The notes beneath the pieces are model-generated. The model was given only the letters and a program-made list of their open reading frames with translations. It searched no databases and was not told the origin of the DNA. A stretch of DNA of 64,000 nt, taken from the NCBI RefSeq assembly GCF_029952445.1, contig NZ_JAQPPK010000019.1, positions 40,492-104,491 of the forward strand, read 5' to 3'. The stretch comes from Paenarthrobacter nitroguajacolicus. GTDB lineage: Bacteria; Actinomycetota; Actinomycetes; Actinomycetales; Micrococcaceae. A program made the position numbers and the translations under genes. Below, one piece after another: positions 42,347-51,183 of the stretch (position 1 is the first letter of the stretch; every line of letters begins with the position of its first letter).

Positions 42347-43702
42347 ATGACGAGCACGCTCCGCACCTTGACAGTCCCCCTCGATGTTGAATCATCCCCA
42401 GGGGGGCTGCCGTCGTTTCTGGTGCGGGACGACGTCCTTTGCTGGTCGCGCCGTGAAGCCGGCCTGGTGGGCTACGGCGAACTGACCCGTTTTAACGCGA
42501 CCGGCCCTGACCGTTTCCTTGAGGCCGATATCTGGTGGCGGCACCTCATTCTTGAGGCGGAAATCACGGACCAGGTGGAACTGCCCGGCACCGGCCCCGT
42601 GGCTTTTGGCTCGTTCGCCTTCTCCAAGACCTCCCCGCACGTATCGCGGCTGATCCTTCCGGAGCTGGTTATCGGCATCCGCGACGGCCGCGCCTGGGCC
42701 ACTCAATTAACGTTCGACGGCGATCCCCTCACCGAGGCGGGCGTCCTCGCTTCCGTGGACCGCTGGCTCAGCCAGCCGGAGCCAAACGGCGACGATCCAA
42801 CGGGCGGAGGGTCCGACGTCGGGCTGTCACCTGAGGTTGTTGCCGCCGATGGTTCGGCGGGCTACCTCAGCCACGGTTCCCTCAGCGAGGCCAACTGGAT
42901 GAAGGCCGTCGCCGATGGCGTCGAGGAGATCCGTGCCGGCAAGCTCGAGAAGCTGGTGCTGGCGCGCGACGTCGTCGCTATCCTTCCCGAGGGCGTCAAC
43001 GCTGCGGAGGTTCTTCGCCAACTGGCCGCCAGGTACCGCGAATGCTGGACGTACGGCGTCGATGGGCTGGTAGGCGCTACGCCCGAGATGCTGATCCAGG
43101 TGGAGGGCCGCACTGCACAAGCGCGGGTGTTGGCCGGGACGCTGGATCGCAGGGATGCCGACGGCATGGATGGCTCACCCATGGAATACGCGGAGCGGGT
43201 TTTGGCCGGCTCTGAGAAGCAGCGGCACGAACACGAGATCGCCATCGATTCCCTGACACGGCAACTGGCTCCCTTCTCCGAGGCCATGAACTCCCACAGC
43301 GAGCCCTTCATCCTGGAGTTGCCCAATGTGTGGCACTTGGCCTCGGACGTGAAGGCCGAGCTGGCTGATATCGAAGGCCACGTGCCTACTTGCCTGGCCT
43401 TGATCAATGCCCTGCATCCCACTGCCGCAGTCTGCGGAACGCCCACCCTGGTAGCCGGTGCCTTGATCCGGAAACTTGAACACCTGGACCGCGGGCCGTA
43501 TGCCGGTCCCGTGGGTTGGCTTGACGCCGCAGGTAATGGCGAGTGGGGCATCGCGCTGCGCGGGGCCGTCATTGAAGACGCCAACACAGTGCGCCTCTAT
43601 GCCGGGTGCGGCATCGTGGAAGGCTCTCAGCCAGAGGCCGAACTGGCTGAGACGTGGGCCAAGTTCCGGCCCATGCTTGAGGCTTTGGGGATCAAGCGCT
43701 GA
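42347..43702 (+). CDS. menF: Isochorismate synthase
   Basis: A 451-residue chorismate-binding enzyme turning chorismate into isochorismate, the first committed step of menaquinone synthesis. Seen: GKLEKLVLARDV with the catalytic Lys near residue 205, ERVLAGSEKQRHEHEIAIDS, HLASDVKAEL, HPTAAVCGTP and the metal-binding GCGIVEGSQPEAELAETWAKF at the C-terminus. ATG 42347 has a TACTGT nine bases upstream and no good ribosome site; an in-frame upstream ATG at 42263 would add sequence unlike the family. Divergent from menG. Confidence 0.92.
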   Translation: MTSTLRTLTVPLDVESSPGGLPSFLVRDDVLCWSRREAGLVGYGELTRFNATGPDRFLEADIWWRHLILEAEITDQVELPGTGPVAFGSFAFSKTSPHVSRLILPELVIGIRDGRAWATQLTFDGDPLTEAGVLASVDRWLSQPEPNGDDPTGGGSDVGLSPEVVAADGSAGYLSHGSLSEANWMKAVADGVEEIRAGKLEKLVLARDVVAILPEGVNAAEVLRQLAARYRECWTYGVDGLVGATPEMLIQVEGRTAQARVLAGTLDRRDADGMDGSPMEYAERVLAGSEKQRHEHEIAIDSLTRQLAPFSEAMNSHSEPFILELPNVWHLASDVKAELADIEGHVPTCLALINALHPTAAVCGTPTLVAGALIRKLEHLDRGPYAGPVGWLDAAGNGEWGIALRGAVIEDANTVRLYAGCGIVEGSQPEAELAETWAKFRPMLEALGIKR

Positions 43703-43860
43703 ATCTGGGATTCCAGACAGGGCTTAGGTTTCGGTGGTTGAAAAGTGCGTAAACTAGTTATCTACTAGTGAAACTTCGTTTCCTGTGATGCACATCTCAT
43801 GTTCGGCGCTACACTAAAACCGACTCAGTTCAGCATCCACCGCAACAAAAGGTAAACAAC
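43703..43860 (+). promoter_or_regulatory. Control region of the polar amino acid ABC operon
   Basis: The 158 bases between menF and the binding protein are AT-richer than their surroundings. They hold a palindrome ACTAGT-TATCT-ACTAGT (43753-43769) and a -10-like TACACT near 43811. A regulator site is inferred; none is identified. Confidence 0.4.
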
Positions 43861-44658
43861 ATGCAGATCTCCCGTTCGGTTCTGTCCGGCACCAAGATTG
43901 CCGCCGTGCTCGCAGCCGGCGCAATGGCCCTCACCGCCTGTGGTGGTTCCTCCACCCCCGCAGCCTCTGACGGCTCGGGCCTGAAGCTCATCAACGCCGG
44001 CAAGCTGACTGTCTGCTCCGATGTCCCCTACGAGCCCTTCGAATTCCAGAAGGACGGCAAGATCGTCGGCTTCGACATGGACATCGCCGCCGAGGTCGCC
44101 AAGGACGTCAAGGCAGAGCTCAACGTGGTGGACAGCTCCTTCGAAGCCATCGAGACCGGCACCGCCCTGACGGGCTGCGACGTCTCCATCTCGTCGATCT
44201 CCATCACCGATGTCCGCAAGAGCGTCATGGACTTCTCCAACCCCTACCTCGATGACGACTTGACCCTGGTGGCGACCTCGTCCTCGGGCATCAGCAACAT
44301 CGACGGCGCCAAGGGCAAGAAGGTGGGCGTCCAGCAGGCAACCACCGGCGCCCAGTACGCCAAGGACAAGGGCATCGACGCGCAGCAGTTCGAGGACTCC
44401 GGTCTTCTGGTCCAGGCCCTCAAGGCCGGCACCATCGACGCCGCCATCGGCAACCAGTCAGTCCTGGGCTACGCCATCAAGGACGATTCGAACCTGAAGC
44501 GCGTTGAGGATTACGCGACGGGCGAGAAGCTGGGCATCGCCATCAAGAAGGGCAACACCGCCATGGCGGATGCCGTGAACGGCACCCTGAAGCGCCTCAC
44601 GGACGACGGCTCCCTGAAGAAGTTCCAGACCACCTGGTTCGGCGAAGCCACCAAGTAG
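43861..44658 (+). CDS. Polar amino acid ABC transporter substrate-binding lipoprotein
   Basis: A 265-residue exported lipoprotein with signal peptide and lipobox LTAC (Cys about 27), followed by a Gly/Ser linker and an SBP family 3 domain. Seen: KLTVCSDVPYEPFEFQKDGKIVGFD split over the first strands, SISSISITDVRKSVMDFSNPY near 115 and VGVQQATTGAQYAKDKG near 155. Such proteins bind polar amino acids such as glutamine, glutamate or cystine; the ligand is not evident. It begins a three-gene operon with permease and ATPase and is followed by a GC-rich hairpin that could favour its higher expression. Confidence 0.92.
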   Translation: MQISRSVLSGTKIAAVLAAGAMALTACGGSSTPAASDGSGLKLINAGKLTVCSDVPYEPFEFQKDGKIVGFDMDIAAEVAKDVKAELNVVDSSFEAIETGTALTGCDVSISSISITDVRKSVMDFSNPYLDDDLTLVATSSSGISNIDGAKGKKVGVQQATTGAQYAKDKGIDAQQFEDSGLLVQALKAGTIDAAIGNQSVLGYAIKDDSNLKRVEDYATGEKLGIAIKKGNTAMADAVNGTLKRLTDDGSLKKFQTTWFGEATK

Positions 44659-44691
44659 TCCGAGCCCCGGCTCTCCCGAGATCCACGCAGG

Positions 44692-44725
44692 CGGGCCCCG
44701 AAACGACACGTTGTTTCGGGGCCCG
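44692..44725 (+). terminator. Intercistronic hairpin after the amino acid binding-protein gene
   Basis: Perfect arms CGGGCCCCGAAAC and its complement with an 8-base loop lie 33 bases after the binding-protein stop and 27 bases before the permease start. No T tract follows; partial termination or protection of the upstream message is likely. Confidence 0.7.
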
Positions 44726-44752
44726 GCTGCGCAACATGAATGTGAGAACACC

Positions 44753-45544
44753 ATGGCAATGACTGCACGTCAACGAGCCAAAGTCAGTTTGTACGTCCAG
44801 GCCGGGATATTCGTCGTGGTCCTGGCCGCAGTGATCCTTGCTGTGGACTGGAAGACAATCGGCACCAGCGTCTTCAACTTCGCCAAGATCGGGCCGATGT
44901 TCCCGGACATTTTCCTGGTGGGCCTCAAGAACACACTCATCTACACGGCGCTGGCCTTCGTAGTGGGCCTGTCGGGCGGCCTGTTGCTCGCCCTCATGAA
45001 GCTCTCCTCCTTCCCGCTGTACCGCTGGATCGCCACCGGCTACATCGAGTTCTTCCGCGGCGTTCCTGCGCTGCTGGTCTTCATCGCTTTCGGCTACGGT
45101 GTTCCCCTGGCTTTCGGTGTGCAGTGGGACGTCAACATCGTGGTCATGGTTTCGCTTGGCATGGTGGCCTCGGCCTACATCGCTGAAACCCTCCGCGCCG
45201 GTCTCCAGGCCGTGCCCAAGGGCCAGATGGAAGCAGCCCGCTCGCTGGGCATGCCGCACTGGCGCGCGATGGTTTCCATCGTCATTCCCCAGGCCTTCAA
45301 GATCGTCCTTCCCCCGCTGACCAACGAGATCATCCTGCTCACCAAGGACTCCTCGCTGATCTACGTCCTGGGCCTCACGGCATCCCAGTACGAGCTCACC
45401 AAGTTCGGCCGCGACGGCATCTCCAGCCTGGGCGCGGGCCTTACCCCCTTGCTCGTGGCAGGTGCTTTCTACTTGGTCATCACCATCCCCTTGAGCCTCC
45501 TTGCCAGGAAGTTCGAAAGCCGCTCCGCGCGGACCAAGCGATAG
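44753..45544 (+). CDS. Polar amino acid ABC transporter permease
   Basis: A 263-residue inner-membrane permease of the HisMQ/GlnP class with about five hydrophobic segments. Seen: [20 protein letters not shown] at the start of the permease domain, [17 protein letters not shown], and the EAA coupling loop [22 protein letters not shown] near residue 165. ATG 44753 is preceded by GTGAG six bases upstream; a second in-frame ATG is two codons in. A single permease gene implies a homodimeric channel. The ATPase follows 11 bases after its stop. Confidence 0.92.
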   Translation: MAMTARQRAKVSLYVQAGIFVVVLAAVILAVDWKTIGTSVFNFAKIGPMFPDIFLVGLKNTLIYTALAFVVGLSGGLLLALMKLSSFPLYRWIATGYIEFFRGVPALLVFIAFGYGVPLAFGVQWDVNIVVMVSLGMVASAYIAETLRAGLQAVPKGQMEAARSLGMPHWRAMVSIVIPQAFKIVLPPLTNEIILLTKDSSLIYVLGLTASQYELTKFGRDGISSLGAGLTPLLVAGAFYLVITIPLSLLARKFESRSARTKR

Positions 45545-45555
45545 GCAGGACAGTC

Positions 45556-46350
45556 ATGAACAACTCCACTGGGAGCACGGCCACCGTTCGTGCCGCCGGC
45601 GTCAATATCAAGGATCTTCGCAAGTCCTACGGCAGCAATGAGGTCCTCAAGGGCATTTCACTGACCGTAGAACCGGGCCAGGTTGTGTGCCTTATTGGCC
45701 CCTCGGGTTCGGGTAAGTCCACTCTCCTGCGCTGCGTCAACCTGCTGGAACACCCCAACGCGGGCACCATCAACGTTGGCGAATTCGAGGCGACCGATCC
45801 CGACGTCGACCTCAACAAGATGCGCCAGAGCGTGGGAATGGTTTTCCAGCACTTCAACCTGTTCCCGCACCTGAGCGTGCTGGACAACTGCACCATTTCG
45901 CAGATGAAGGTACTCAAGCGCTCCAAGTCCGAGGCCGCCAACGTTGCACGCCACAACCTTGAGCGCGTTGGCCTGGGACACCTCGCCGACCGTTATCCCG
46001 ACCAGCTCTCCGGTGGCCAGCAGCAGCGTGTGGCTATCGCCCGCGCTCTGTCCATGGATCCCAAGCTCATGCTTTTCGATGAGCCCACCTCCGCGCTGGA
46101 CCCTGAAACCGTTGGCGATGTCCTCGCCGTCATGCGCAAACTGGCACAGGAAGGCATGACCATGCTGGTGGTCACCCACGAGATGGGCTTCGCCCGCGAA
46201 GTGGCCGACCGCGTGGTCTTCATGGACGCCGGGGTTGTTGTGGAAGAAGGGCCTGCCGAGCACGTCATCAGCGCCCCCACGCAGCCGCGAACCAAGGAAT
46301 TCCTGCGCCGTGTCCTGGACCCGACACACATCGGCGTCGAGGAAGCGTAA
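45556..46350 (+). CDS. Polar amino acid ABC transporter ATP-binding protein, GlnQ type
   Basis: A 264-residue ATPase completing the importer. Seen: Walker [10 protein letters not shown] near 47, Q-loop [15 protein letters not shown] near 96, signature LSGGQQQR near 152, Walker [15 protein letters not shown] near 172 and switch His in [16 protein letters not shown]. These match the GlnQ/HisP/TcyC class. The RBS AGGA is seven bases before ATG 45556. It ends 20 bases before a hairpin that separates it from the convergent menD. Confidence 0.94.
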   Translation: MNNSTGSTATVRAAGVNIKDLRKSYGSNEVLKGISLTVEPGQVVCLIGPSGSGKSTLLRCVNLLEHPNAGTINVGEFEATDPDVDLNKMRQSVGMVFQHFNLFPHLSVLDNCTISQMKVLKRSKSEAANVARHNLERVGLGHLADRYPDQLSGGQQQRVAIARALSMDPKLMLFDEPTSALDPETVGDVLAVMRKLAQEGMTMLVVTHEMGFAREVADRVVFMDAGVVVEEGPAEHVISAPTQPRTKEFLRRVLDPTHIGVEEA

Positions 46351-46370
46351 CTTCGCCTTCACCCTTTACG

Positions 46371-46429
46371 GCGAGGGGTTAGATCCCGGCGTTTTGGTAG
46401 CCCCAAAACGCTGAGAGCTAACCCCTCGC
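46371..46429. terminator. Bidirectional hairpin between the ABC operon and menD
   Basis: Outer arms GCGAGGGGTTAG and exact complement (12 bp) enclose inner arms GCGTTTTGG/CCAAAACGC (9 bp). It fills the gap between two convergent genes and is 59 bases long, similar in build to the other palindromes here but different in sequence. Confidence 0.75.
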
Positions 46430-46435
46430 TGCTCG

Positions 46436-48145
46436 TTAACCGGCAGTCAGGACCTGGCCCACTGCAGAGTTGATGGCTTCCTTGATGCGGGCGTGAAGTG
46501 CACGCAGGCCAGCCCGGTCCACCCGCACTTCCACTATGGTTCGCCCCTTCAGTGGCGCCTTGAGCGCAGCGGCGAGTTCCGCCGTCGTACTGACCGCCTG
46601 GTGCCCGACGCCGTATGCGGCCGCGAGTGCCGCGATGTCCACTGAGTGCGGGGTACCGAAGAGGCGTTCGACGGCGGTGCCGTAGGCGCCTGTGTCCTCA
46701 ACGGCACCGTGTTCGAGAAGGCTGAAGATGGCTCCGCCGGAGTCGTTGAGTACCACGATGCGGAGGTCCGGCACCGGTTCGCCGTGTCCCAGGAGCAGGC
46801 CGCCGGCGTCGTGGAGGAAAGTGACATCGCCCAGCAGGACAGTGGTTTCCCGTCCGCCGCCCAGTGCGATGCCCGTGGCCGTGGCAATGGTGCCATCGAT
46901 GCCCGCGAGGCCGCGGTTTGCATAGACGGTGGCGATCGGCTCGTGGTGCGGCTGGCCGGCCAGATCCACGTCGCGGATCCCGTTGGAGGAGCCAAGGACC
47001 AGCTGGCCGCGGGCGTGTTCCCAGACGGTCGCACCCACGGCAGGACCGTTCGCCAGGCCCTCCCCCGAGAGGACTCCATCCAAGGCATGTTGGGCTGCTG
47101 CTGCAGCGAGAAGCCAGGAATCGAGCCATTCCGCGGAGCCACGGCCGGCGAAGACGGCAAGTTCCGGGAGCGTCTCGATGGGTGTCTCGCGGCGTCGGCC
47201 GGGCTCATACCACGCGACCGGAACGGGCTGGTAGATCGCGGATTCAACCGACTCGCGGGCCAGCAGCGAGGCCACCGGCCTGGACAGGGTGGCCCGGCCG
47301 AACAGGACGACCCGTTCAATGGGCGCAGGAGTGCCGGGACCAAAATGCTCCAGCAACACCCGGTAAGGGCCCACGGCGTTGGGGCCGAAGCGTGCATTCG
47401 AGGACGGTTCTGCCAGCAACGGCAGGCCGTGTGCGCGGGCAAAAGCTTCGGCAACGGGACCGGCGTCGTGGCCCGCGAGCACCACGGTGCGCCGCTCCGG
47501 AAGCTCGCTGGATGCCGCCGGGAGGTCCAAAGCCTGGGGACCGGCGTCGTAATGGAACACGCCGTGTCCCTGCGTGTCCGGCAGGGCATCCCCTGTCTCC
47601 GGAACCAACGGATCGCGGAACGCGAGATTCACCTGGACGGGGCCCGGCGGCGTGTCTTCAAGGGCTCCGGTGGCTGCATAGAGCGCCGTTGCCACGGCTT
47701 TCTGCGGATTCTCCCCGGCAGCGACGTCGACGGCGAAGCGAACGTGATCGCCGAACAGGTCCAGTTGGATGGTGGTTTGGTTCGCCCCGGTACCGTGGAG
47801 TTCTTCGGGGCGGTCCGCCGAGATGACGATTATTGGGACCGCTGAATGGTTGGCCTCCATCACGGACGGCAGGAGGTTCCCCACCGCCGTGCCGGAGGTG
47901 GTCAGGACGGCGACCGGTGCCTCGGAAGAGAGCGCGAGGCCCAGGGCAGTGAATCCGGCATCGCGTTCGTCGATTCGGACGTGGAGCCGGAGACGACCCG
48001 CTGCTTCCGCCTCCGCGAGGGCGTACGCCATGGGCGCCGACCGGGAACCCGGGGCCACCACCGCGTGCCGGACTCCGCCCTCGAGCAATGCAGTCACGGC
48101 GATCCGGGCGGCGGCGATGGATGTCAGAGAGTCCTGGAAAGTCAC
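46436..48145 (-). CDS. menD: SEPHCHC synthase MenD
   Basis: A 569-residue thiamine diphosphate enzyme joining isochorismate and 2-oxoglutarate. Seen: VVAPGSRSAPMAYAL and the ThDP glutamate region RIDERDAGFTALG near residue 58, SADRPEELHGTGANQTT split over the central segment, and the ThDP/Mg motif GDVTFLHDAGGLL near 440. GTG 48145 has no Shine-Dalgarno but a -10 TAGACT lies exactly six bases upstream, so a leaderless transcript is likely. It is separated from menF by the amino acid ABC operon and is convergent with it. Confidence 0.95.
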   Translation of the reverse strand: MTFQDSLTSIAAARIAVTALLEGGVRHAVVAPGSRSAPMAYALAEAEAAGRLRLHVRIDERDAGFTALGLALSSEAPVAVLTTSGTAVGNLLPSVMEANHSAVPIIVISADRPEELHGTGANQTTIQLDLFGDHVRFAVDVAAGENPQKAVATALYAATGALEDTPPGPVQVNLAFRDPLVPETGDALPDTQGHGVFHYDAGPQALDLPAASSELPERRTVVLAGHDAGPVAEAFARAHGLPLLAEPSSNARFGPNAVGPYRVLLEHFGPGTPAPIERVVLFGRATLSRPVASLLARESVESAIYQPVPVAWYEPGRRRETPIETLPELAVFAGRGSAEWLDSWLLAAAAAQHALDGVLSGEGLANGPAVGATVWEHARGQLVLGSSNGIRDVDLAGQPHHEPIATVYANRGLAGIDGTIATATGIALGGGRETTVLLGDVTFLHDAGGLLLGHGEPVPDLRIVVLNDSGGAIFSLLEHGAVEDTGAYGTAVERLFGTPHSVDIAALAAAYGVGHQAVSTTAELAAALKAPLKGRTIVEVRVDRAGLRALHARIKEAINSAVGQVLTAG

Positions 48146-48178
48146 CGTTCCAGTCTATTGGCGCGCACGTGCCTCCAA
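48146..48178 (-). promoter_or_regulatory. Promoter of menD, leaderless type
   Basis: -10 TAGACT (complement of 48152-48157) is six bases from the GTG; a weaker -35 TTGGAG (complement of 48173-48178) is 15 bases further upstream. Confidence 0.5.
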
Positions 48179-48197
48179 CGCTCCTTCAGGTCAGGCC

Positions 48198-48314
48198 CCC
48201 TTCCCCCAGACCCTCAATCACATCACACCCACTTCCCCCAAACCCTCGCTCACATCACACCCACTTCCCCCAAACCCTCGCTCACATCACACCCACTTCC
48301 CCCAAACCCTCTCT
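48198..48314. repeat. Tandem repeat of a 32-base unit, three copies plus a diverged partial
   Basis: Units at 48219-48250, 48251-48282 and 48283-48314 each start CACATCACACCCACTTCCCC and end with AAACCCTC plus GCT or TCT. A diverged partial unit is at 48198-48218. They are head to tail with no spacers, upstream of menD and after the SOUL gene stop. Confidence 0.9.
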
Positions 48315-48321
48315 CGGGGCG

Positions 48322-48897
48322 CTAAGATTCCTCGACGTCGATCACGACCTCGTTGTGCCGAAGGAACCCCGGTTTGAAGGGGGGATCGAAACGCGCGAAC
48401 CTGGCAGAACCGACAGGTGCCAGACCAGCCACTTGGAGGGCCTCCAGCAACGCGACACAGTGGCTTTGAAAGGCCGCTGCCGAGCCGTTTCCGGAGAACC
48501 TCACGACAGCCGACAACGACCCAGGCACCTCACGGATTTTGACTGTTTTGTCATCAGGAACAGGGGCACTATCTGCTGTCACTTCGGCTGGGAGGACGAA
48601 AGCCACCATGTAGTCTTCATCCTCAGCTCCCGGGACCGGACCGCTCTGCAGAACCGGCGCCGTCATGACCATCTCCTCGGAGGTTAGGTCCTCTTGGATG
48701 ACGGGCGCGGTCATGGACAGCTGCCGATGAGCCGTGTTGCTTCCGCTGATGTAGTTGAAAAGGTGTCGGAAGGCTTCGTTCGCGGCCTTATCGAAAGCGG
48801 CGTGCACCTGCACCTCGGCCAGAACGTGAGTGGGATATCGGCGCAATTCGAAATGGGGATAGCGTTGGACCAGATCGTACGGCTGCTGTTCAGTCAT
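48322..48897 (-). CDS. SOUL heme-binding family protein
   Basis: A 191-residue protein of the SOUL/HEBP family, soluble and without signal peptide. Seen: the family start YDLVQRYPHFELRRYPTHVLAEV, FNYISGSNTAHRQLSMTAPVIQE near 50 and the repeated MTAPV motif near 80, followed by VAFVLP and VVRFSGN. These proteins bind heme or other tetrapyrroles in animals and plants; the bacterial role is unsettled. ATG 48897 is chosen because the protein then begins at the conserved segment; upstream in-frame sequence is not family-like. Neighbours are menaquinone genes and PhoX. Confidence 0.88.
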   Translation of the reverse strand: MTEQQPYDLVQRYPHFELRRYPTHVLAEVQVHAAFDKAANEAFRHLFNYISGSNTAHRQLSMTAPVIQEDLTSEEMVMTAPVLQSGPVPGAEDEDYMVAFVLPAEVTADSAPVPDDKTVKIREVPGSLSAVVRFSGNGSAAAFQSHCVALLEALQVAGLAPVGSARFARFDPPFKPGFLRHNEVVIDVEES

Positions 48898-48964
48898 GGT
48901 GCGACTGACCCTACGCTGCTGGCCCGCAACCTGCCAGAGGGTCCGAACGTGAACGAGCATTGAA

Positions 48965-49011
48965 CACGGAAACGCTCCCCTATCTCATTGAGACAAGGGA
49001 GCGTTTCCGTG
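48965..49011. terminator. Hairpin after phoX
   Basis: CACGGAAACGCTCCC pairs perfectly with its complement across a 17-base loop, six bases beyond the phoX stop in the direction of transcription. It lacks a T tract but is well placed as the phoX transcript end, between phoX and the SOUL gene. Confidence 0.7.
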
Positions 49012-49017
49012 CGTCAG

Positions 49018-51108
49018 TTACTTGCGGAACACCTGCACGATCGCAGGTCGGGGTGCCCGCACCGCACCAGCGGCGGGAGTGGTTCCGGCTGGCACGTAGT
49101 CCGGGAAGTAGGAGTGCGGCGCGTCGAACGTGCCTTCTTCACCCGGGTGCTGGACAGCCACGAAGACTGTTCGCTCTTCGTCATGGACAATCGGACCACA
49201 GGTCTCAGCATCGCGGGGAACGGCCAGGAACTGCTCTACCTTGCCGCGCTCAGGGCCTTCGAGCGTGACCTTGAACAGGCCGTCGTTGTAGCCGATGGTG
49301 GACGGGGCGCCATCGGTGGAGATCCAGAGGTTGCCCACGGAGTCGAACGCCACGTTGTCCGGGCAGGAGATCGGAGAGACCTTCTCTGCCGGGAACCCGG
49401 AGAAGTACGTGGAGCTGTTCTTGGCGGGATCGCCGGCAACCAACAGGAGGGTCCAGTTGAACTTGGTTCCTGTCTGGCCCGGGGCCTCGGTGATTTCAAC
49501 GATGTGGCCGTCACGGTTCAGCGTACGGGGGTTAACCTCCGTGGCGCCTTCCTTGCCTGCCTTGCCGCGGTCCGAGTTGTTGGTGCACGCCACGTAGATC
49601 TTGCCCGTGAGCAGGCTGGGCTGGACATCTTCGCAACGGTCCATCTTGGTGGGACCCACCTTGTCGGCAGCCAGGCGGGTGTAGACCAGGACTTCAGCGA
49701 CTGACATGCCAGGAACCGCTGACGCCCCACCGATAACCAGCGGCAGCCATTCGCCCGAACCGTCAAAGGCACCATCGGCCGGGAGCTTGCCGGTGCCGTC
49801 GATCTCGGCCGTGGGCGAGTCTCCAGTGAAGCGGGCCACGTACAGGTCACCTTCGGAGAGCAGGCTCATGTTGTTCTTACGGGCTGCCTTTGAATCGCCG
49901 GCCTGGTACTTGCCCTTGGAGACGAACTTGTAGAGGTAGTCGAAGCGCTCGTCATCACCCATGTAGGCCACAACCCGACCGTCGGGCGCAAGAATGACGT
50001 TGGCGCCCTCGTGCTTGAAGCGGCCCATGGCCGAGTGCTTCCTGGGGGTGGAGGTGGGGTCGAAAGGATCAACTTCCACGATCCAGCCAAAGCGGTTGCT
50101 TTCGTTGGCGTATCCAGAGTTACGGGTGTCGAAGCGTGGCTCGTCGAGTTCCCATTGGCGGGCCGTTGCCTTCGAGGACAGTCCGTAGCGCTTGTCTGAG
50201 TCGCTGGTCCCGGGAGTTGCGAAATAGCCGTTGAAGTTTTCCTCACCCGAGAGGATGGTGCCCCAGGGGGTGGTGCCACCGGAGCAGTTACCCAGGGTGC
50301 CCTTGATCCAACGGCCGGCGGGGTCGTCGATGGTCTTGACCAGGTTGGTACCGGCGGCGGGGCCCGTCAGTTCGTACACCGTGTCGGTGAGGAAGCGGCG
50401 GTTCAGGGCAGCACCCTGGACGTAGCTCCACGGCTTGTTCTTGTTCTTGCGCTCCAGTTCCACTACCGCCAGACCATGCGCAGCCCGGCCGATGGCACGG
50501 GCTTCTGCGGCGTCGAAGCCGACCGGAAGCATGATGTTCTCGTTGGTGTATTCGTGGTTCGTGAAGAGGACGGCCCGGCGATCCTTGGAGTCGGGGATCG
50601 GGAGGATGTCCGTGTAGTCGTTGTTGTAGCCGAACTGGCGAGCCTGGGCGGCAGCCGTCTGCATGGTGATGTCGAAGGCAGGCGAATCGGCGAACAGCGG
50701 GTCACCCCAGCGGATGATGGGGTTCCAGCCGAAGCCTTCAGGGACCGTAAAGGCGTCGACGGCGGCGTCGACGGGTTTGATGGCGGTGAACTGGAGCTTG
50801 GACTTGTCGAAGCCCTTCTTCGCAGCGTCGGAGAGCCCGTTGCCCGAATCGGCGACAGCAGAATCTGCACCGGTTACGGCACCACCGAGAACGACGGCGA
50901 GCGCACCTGCGGCGCCGAGGCCCAGGGCGGCGCGGCGGGACAGGGCCGTGGAGGCGATGTCGCGGAAGTAACCGTTGGCGCTGGTGTTGCAGACATCGCC
51001 GGCACAGGCATTGTCACACTTGAGGGCGCAGGTTACAGCGCTGCGCTTGCCCTTGGTGTGGCCGAACATGGGGAGCAGCGGAAACGAGCGTCCGGTGGTT
51101 TCAGACAT
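49018..51108 (-). CDS. phoX: PhoX-family alkaline phosphatase, Tat-exported
   Basis: A 696-residue secreted phosphatase of the PhoX (DUF839) family, which hydrolyses phosphate esters outside the membrane with calcium and iron. A Tat signal is seen at about 57-86 (LSRRAALGLGAAGALAVVLG), unusually far from the start because an N-terminal Cys-containing region (CALKCDNACAGDVCNTS) precedes it, as is common in this family. Catalytic-type segments include FTNHEYTNENIM, CSGGTTPWGTILSGEENFNGYF split over the middle, and KHEGANVILAPDGRVVAYMGDDERFDYLYKF split near 345. ATG 51108 has GGAAGG six bases upstream. Phosphate starvation control is likely but no PHO box was recognised. Confidence 0.92.
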   Translation of the reverse strand: MSETTGRSFPLLPMFGHTKGKRSAVTCALKCDNACAGDVCNTSANGYFRDIASTALSRRAALGLGAAGALAVVLGGAVTGADSAVADSGNGLSDAAKKGFDKSKLQFTAIKPVDAAVDAFTVPEGFGWNPIIRWGDPLFADSPAFDITMQTAAAQARQFGYNNDYTDILPIPDSKDRRAVLFTNHEYTNENIMLPVGFDAAEARAIGRAAHGLAVVELERKNKNKPWSYVQGAALNRRFLTDTVYELTGPAAGTNLVKTIDDPAGRWIKGTLGNCSGGTTPWGTILSGEENFNGYFATPGTSDSDKRYGLSSKATARQWELDEPRFDTRNSGYANESNRFGWIVEVDPFDPTSTPRKHSAMGRFKHEGANVILAPDGRVVAYMGDDERFDYLYKFVSKGKYQAGDSKAARKNNMSLLSEGDLYVARFTGDSPTAEIDGTGKLPADGAFDGSGEWLPLVIGGASAVPGMSVAEVLVYTRLAADKVGPTKMDRCEDVQPSLLTGKIYVACTNNSDRGKAGKEGATEVNPRTLNRDGHIVEITEAPGQTGTKFNWTLLLVAGDPAKNSSTYFSGFPAEKVSPISCPDNVAFDSVGNLWISTDGAPSTIGYNDGLFKVTLEGPERGKVEQFLAVPRDAETCGPIVHDEERTVFVAVQHPGEEGTFDAPHSYFPDYVPAGTTPAAGAVRAPRPAIVQVFRK

Positions 51109-51183
51109 GGGGGACCTTCCAGAGTGTGTACGAGGTTCCCGCTGAGCTTTTCAGCGGAATCCGAAGCTGAGAGGTCCCTCCGG

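Noticed and set aside
48198..48314. CRISPR-like array
   Set aside because: The 32-base units are directly head to tail with no spacers, and no cas genes are present.
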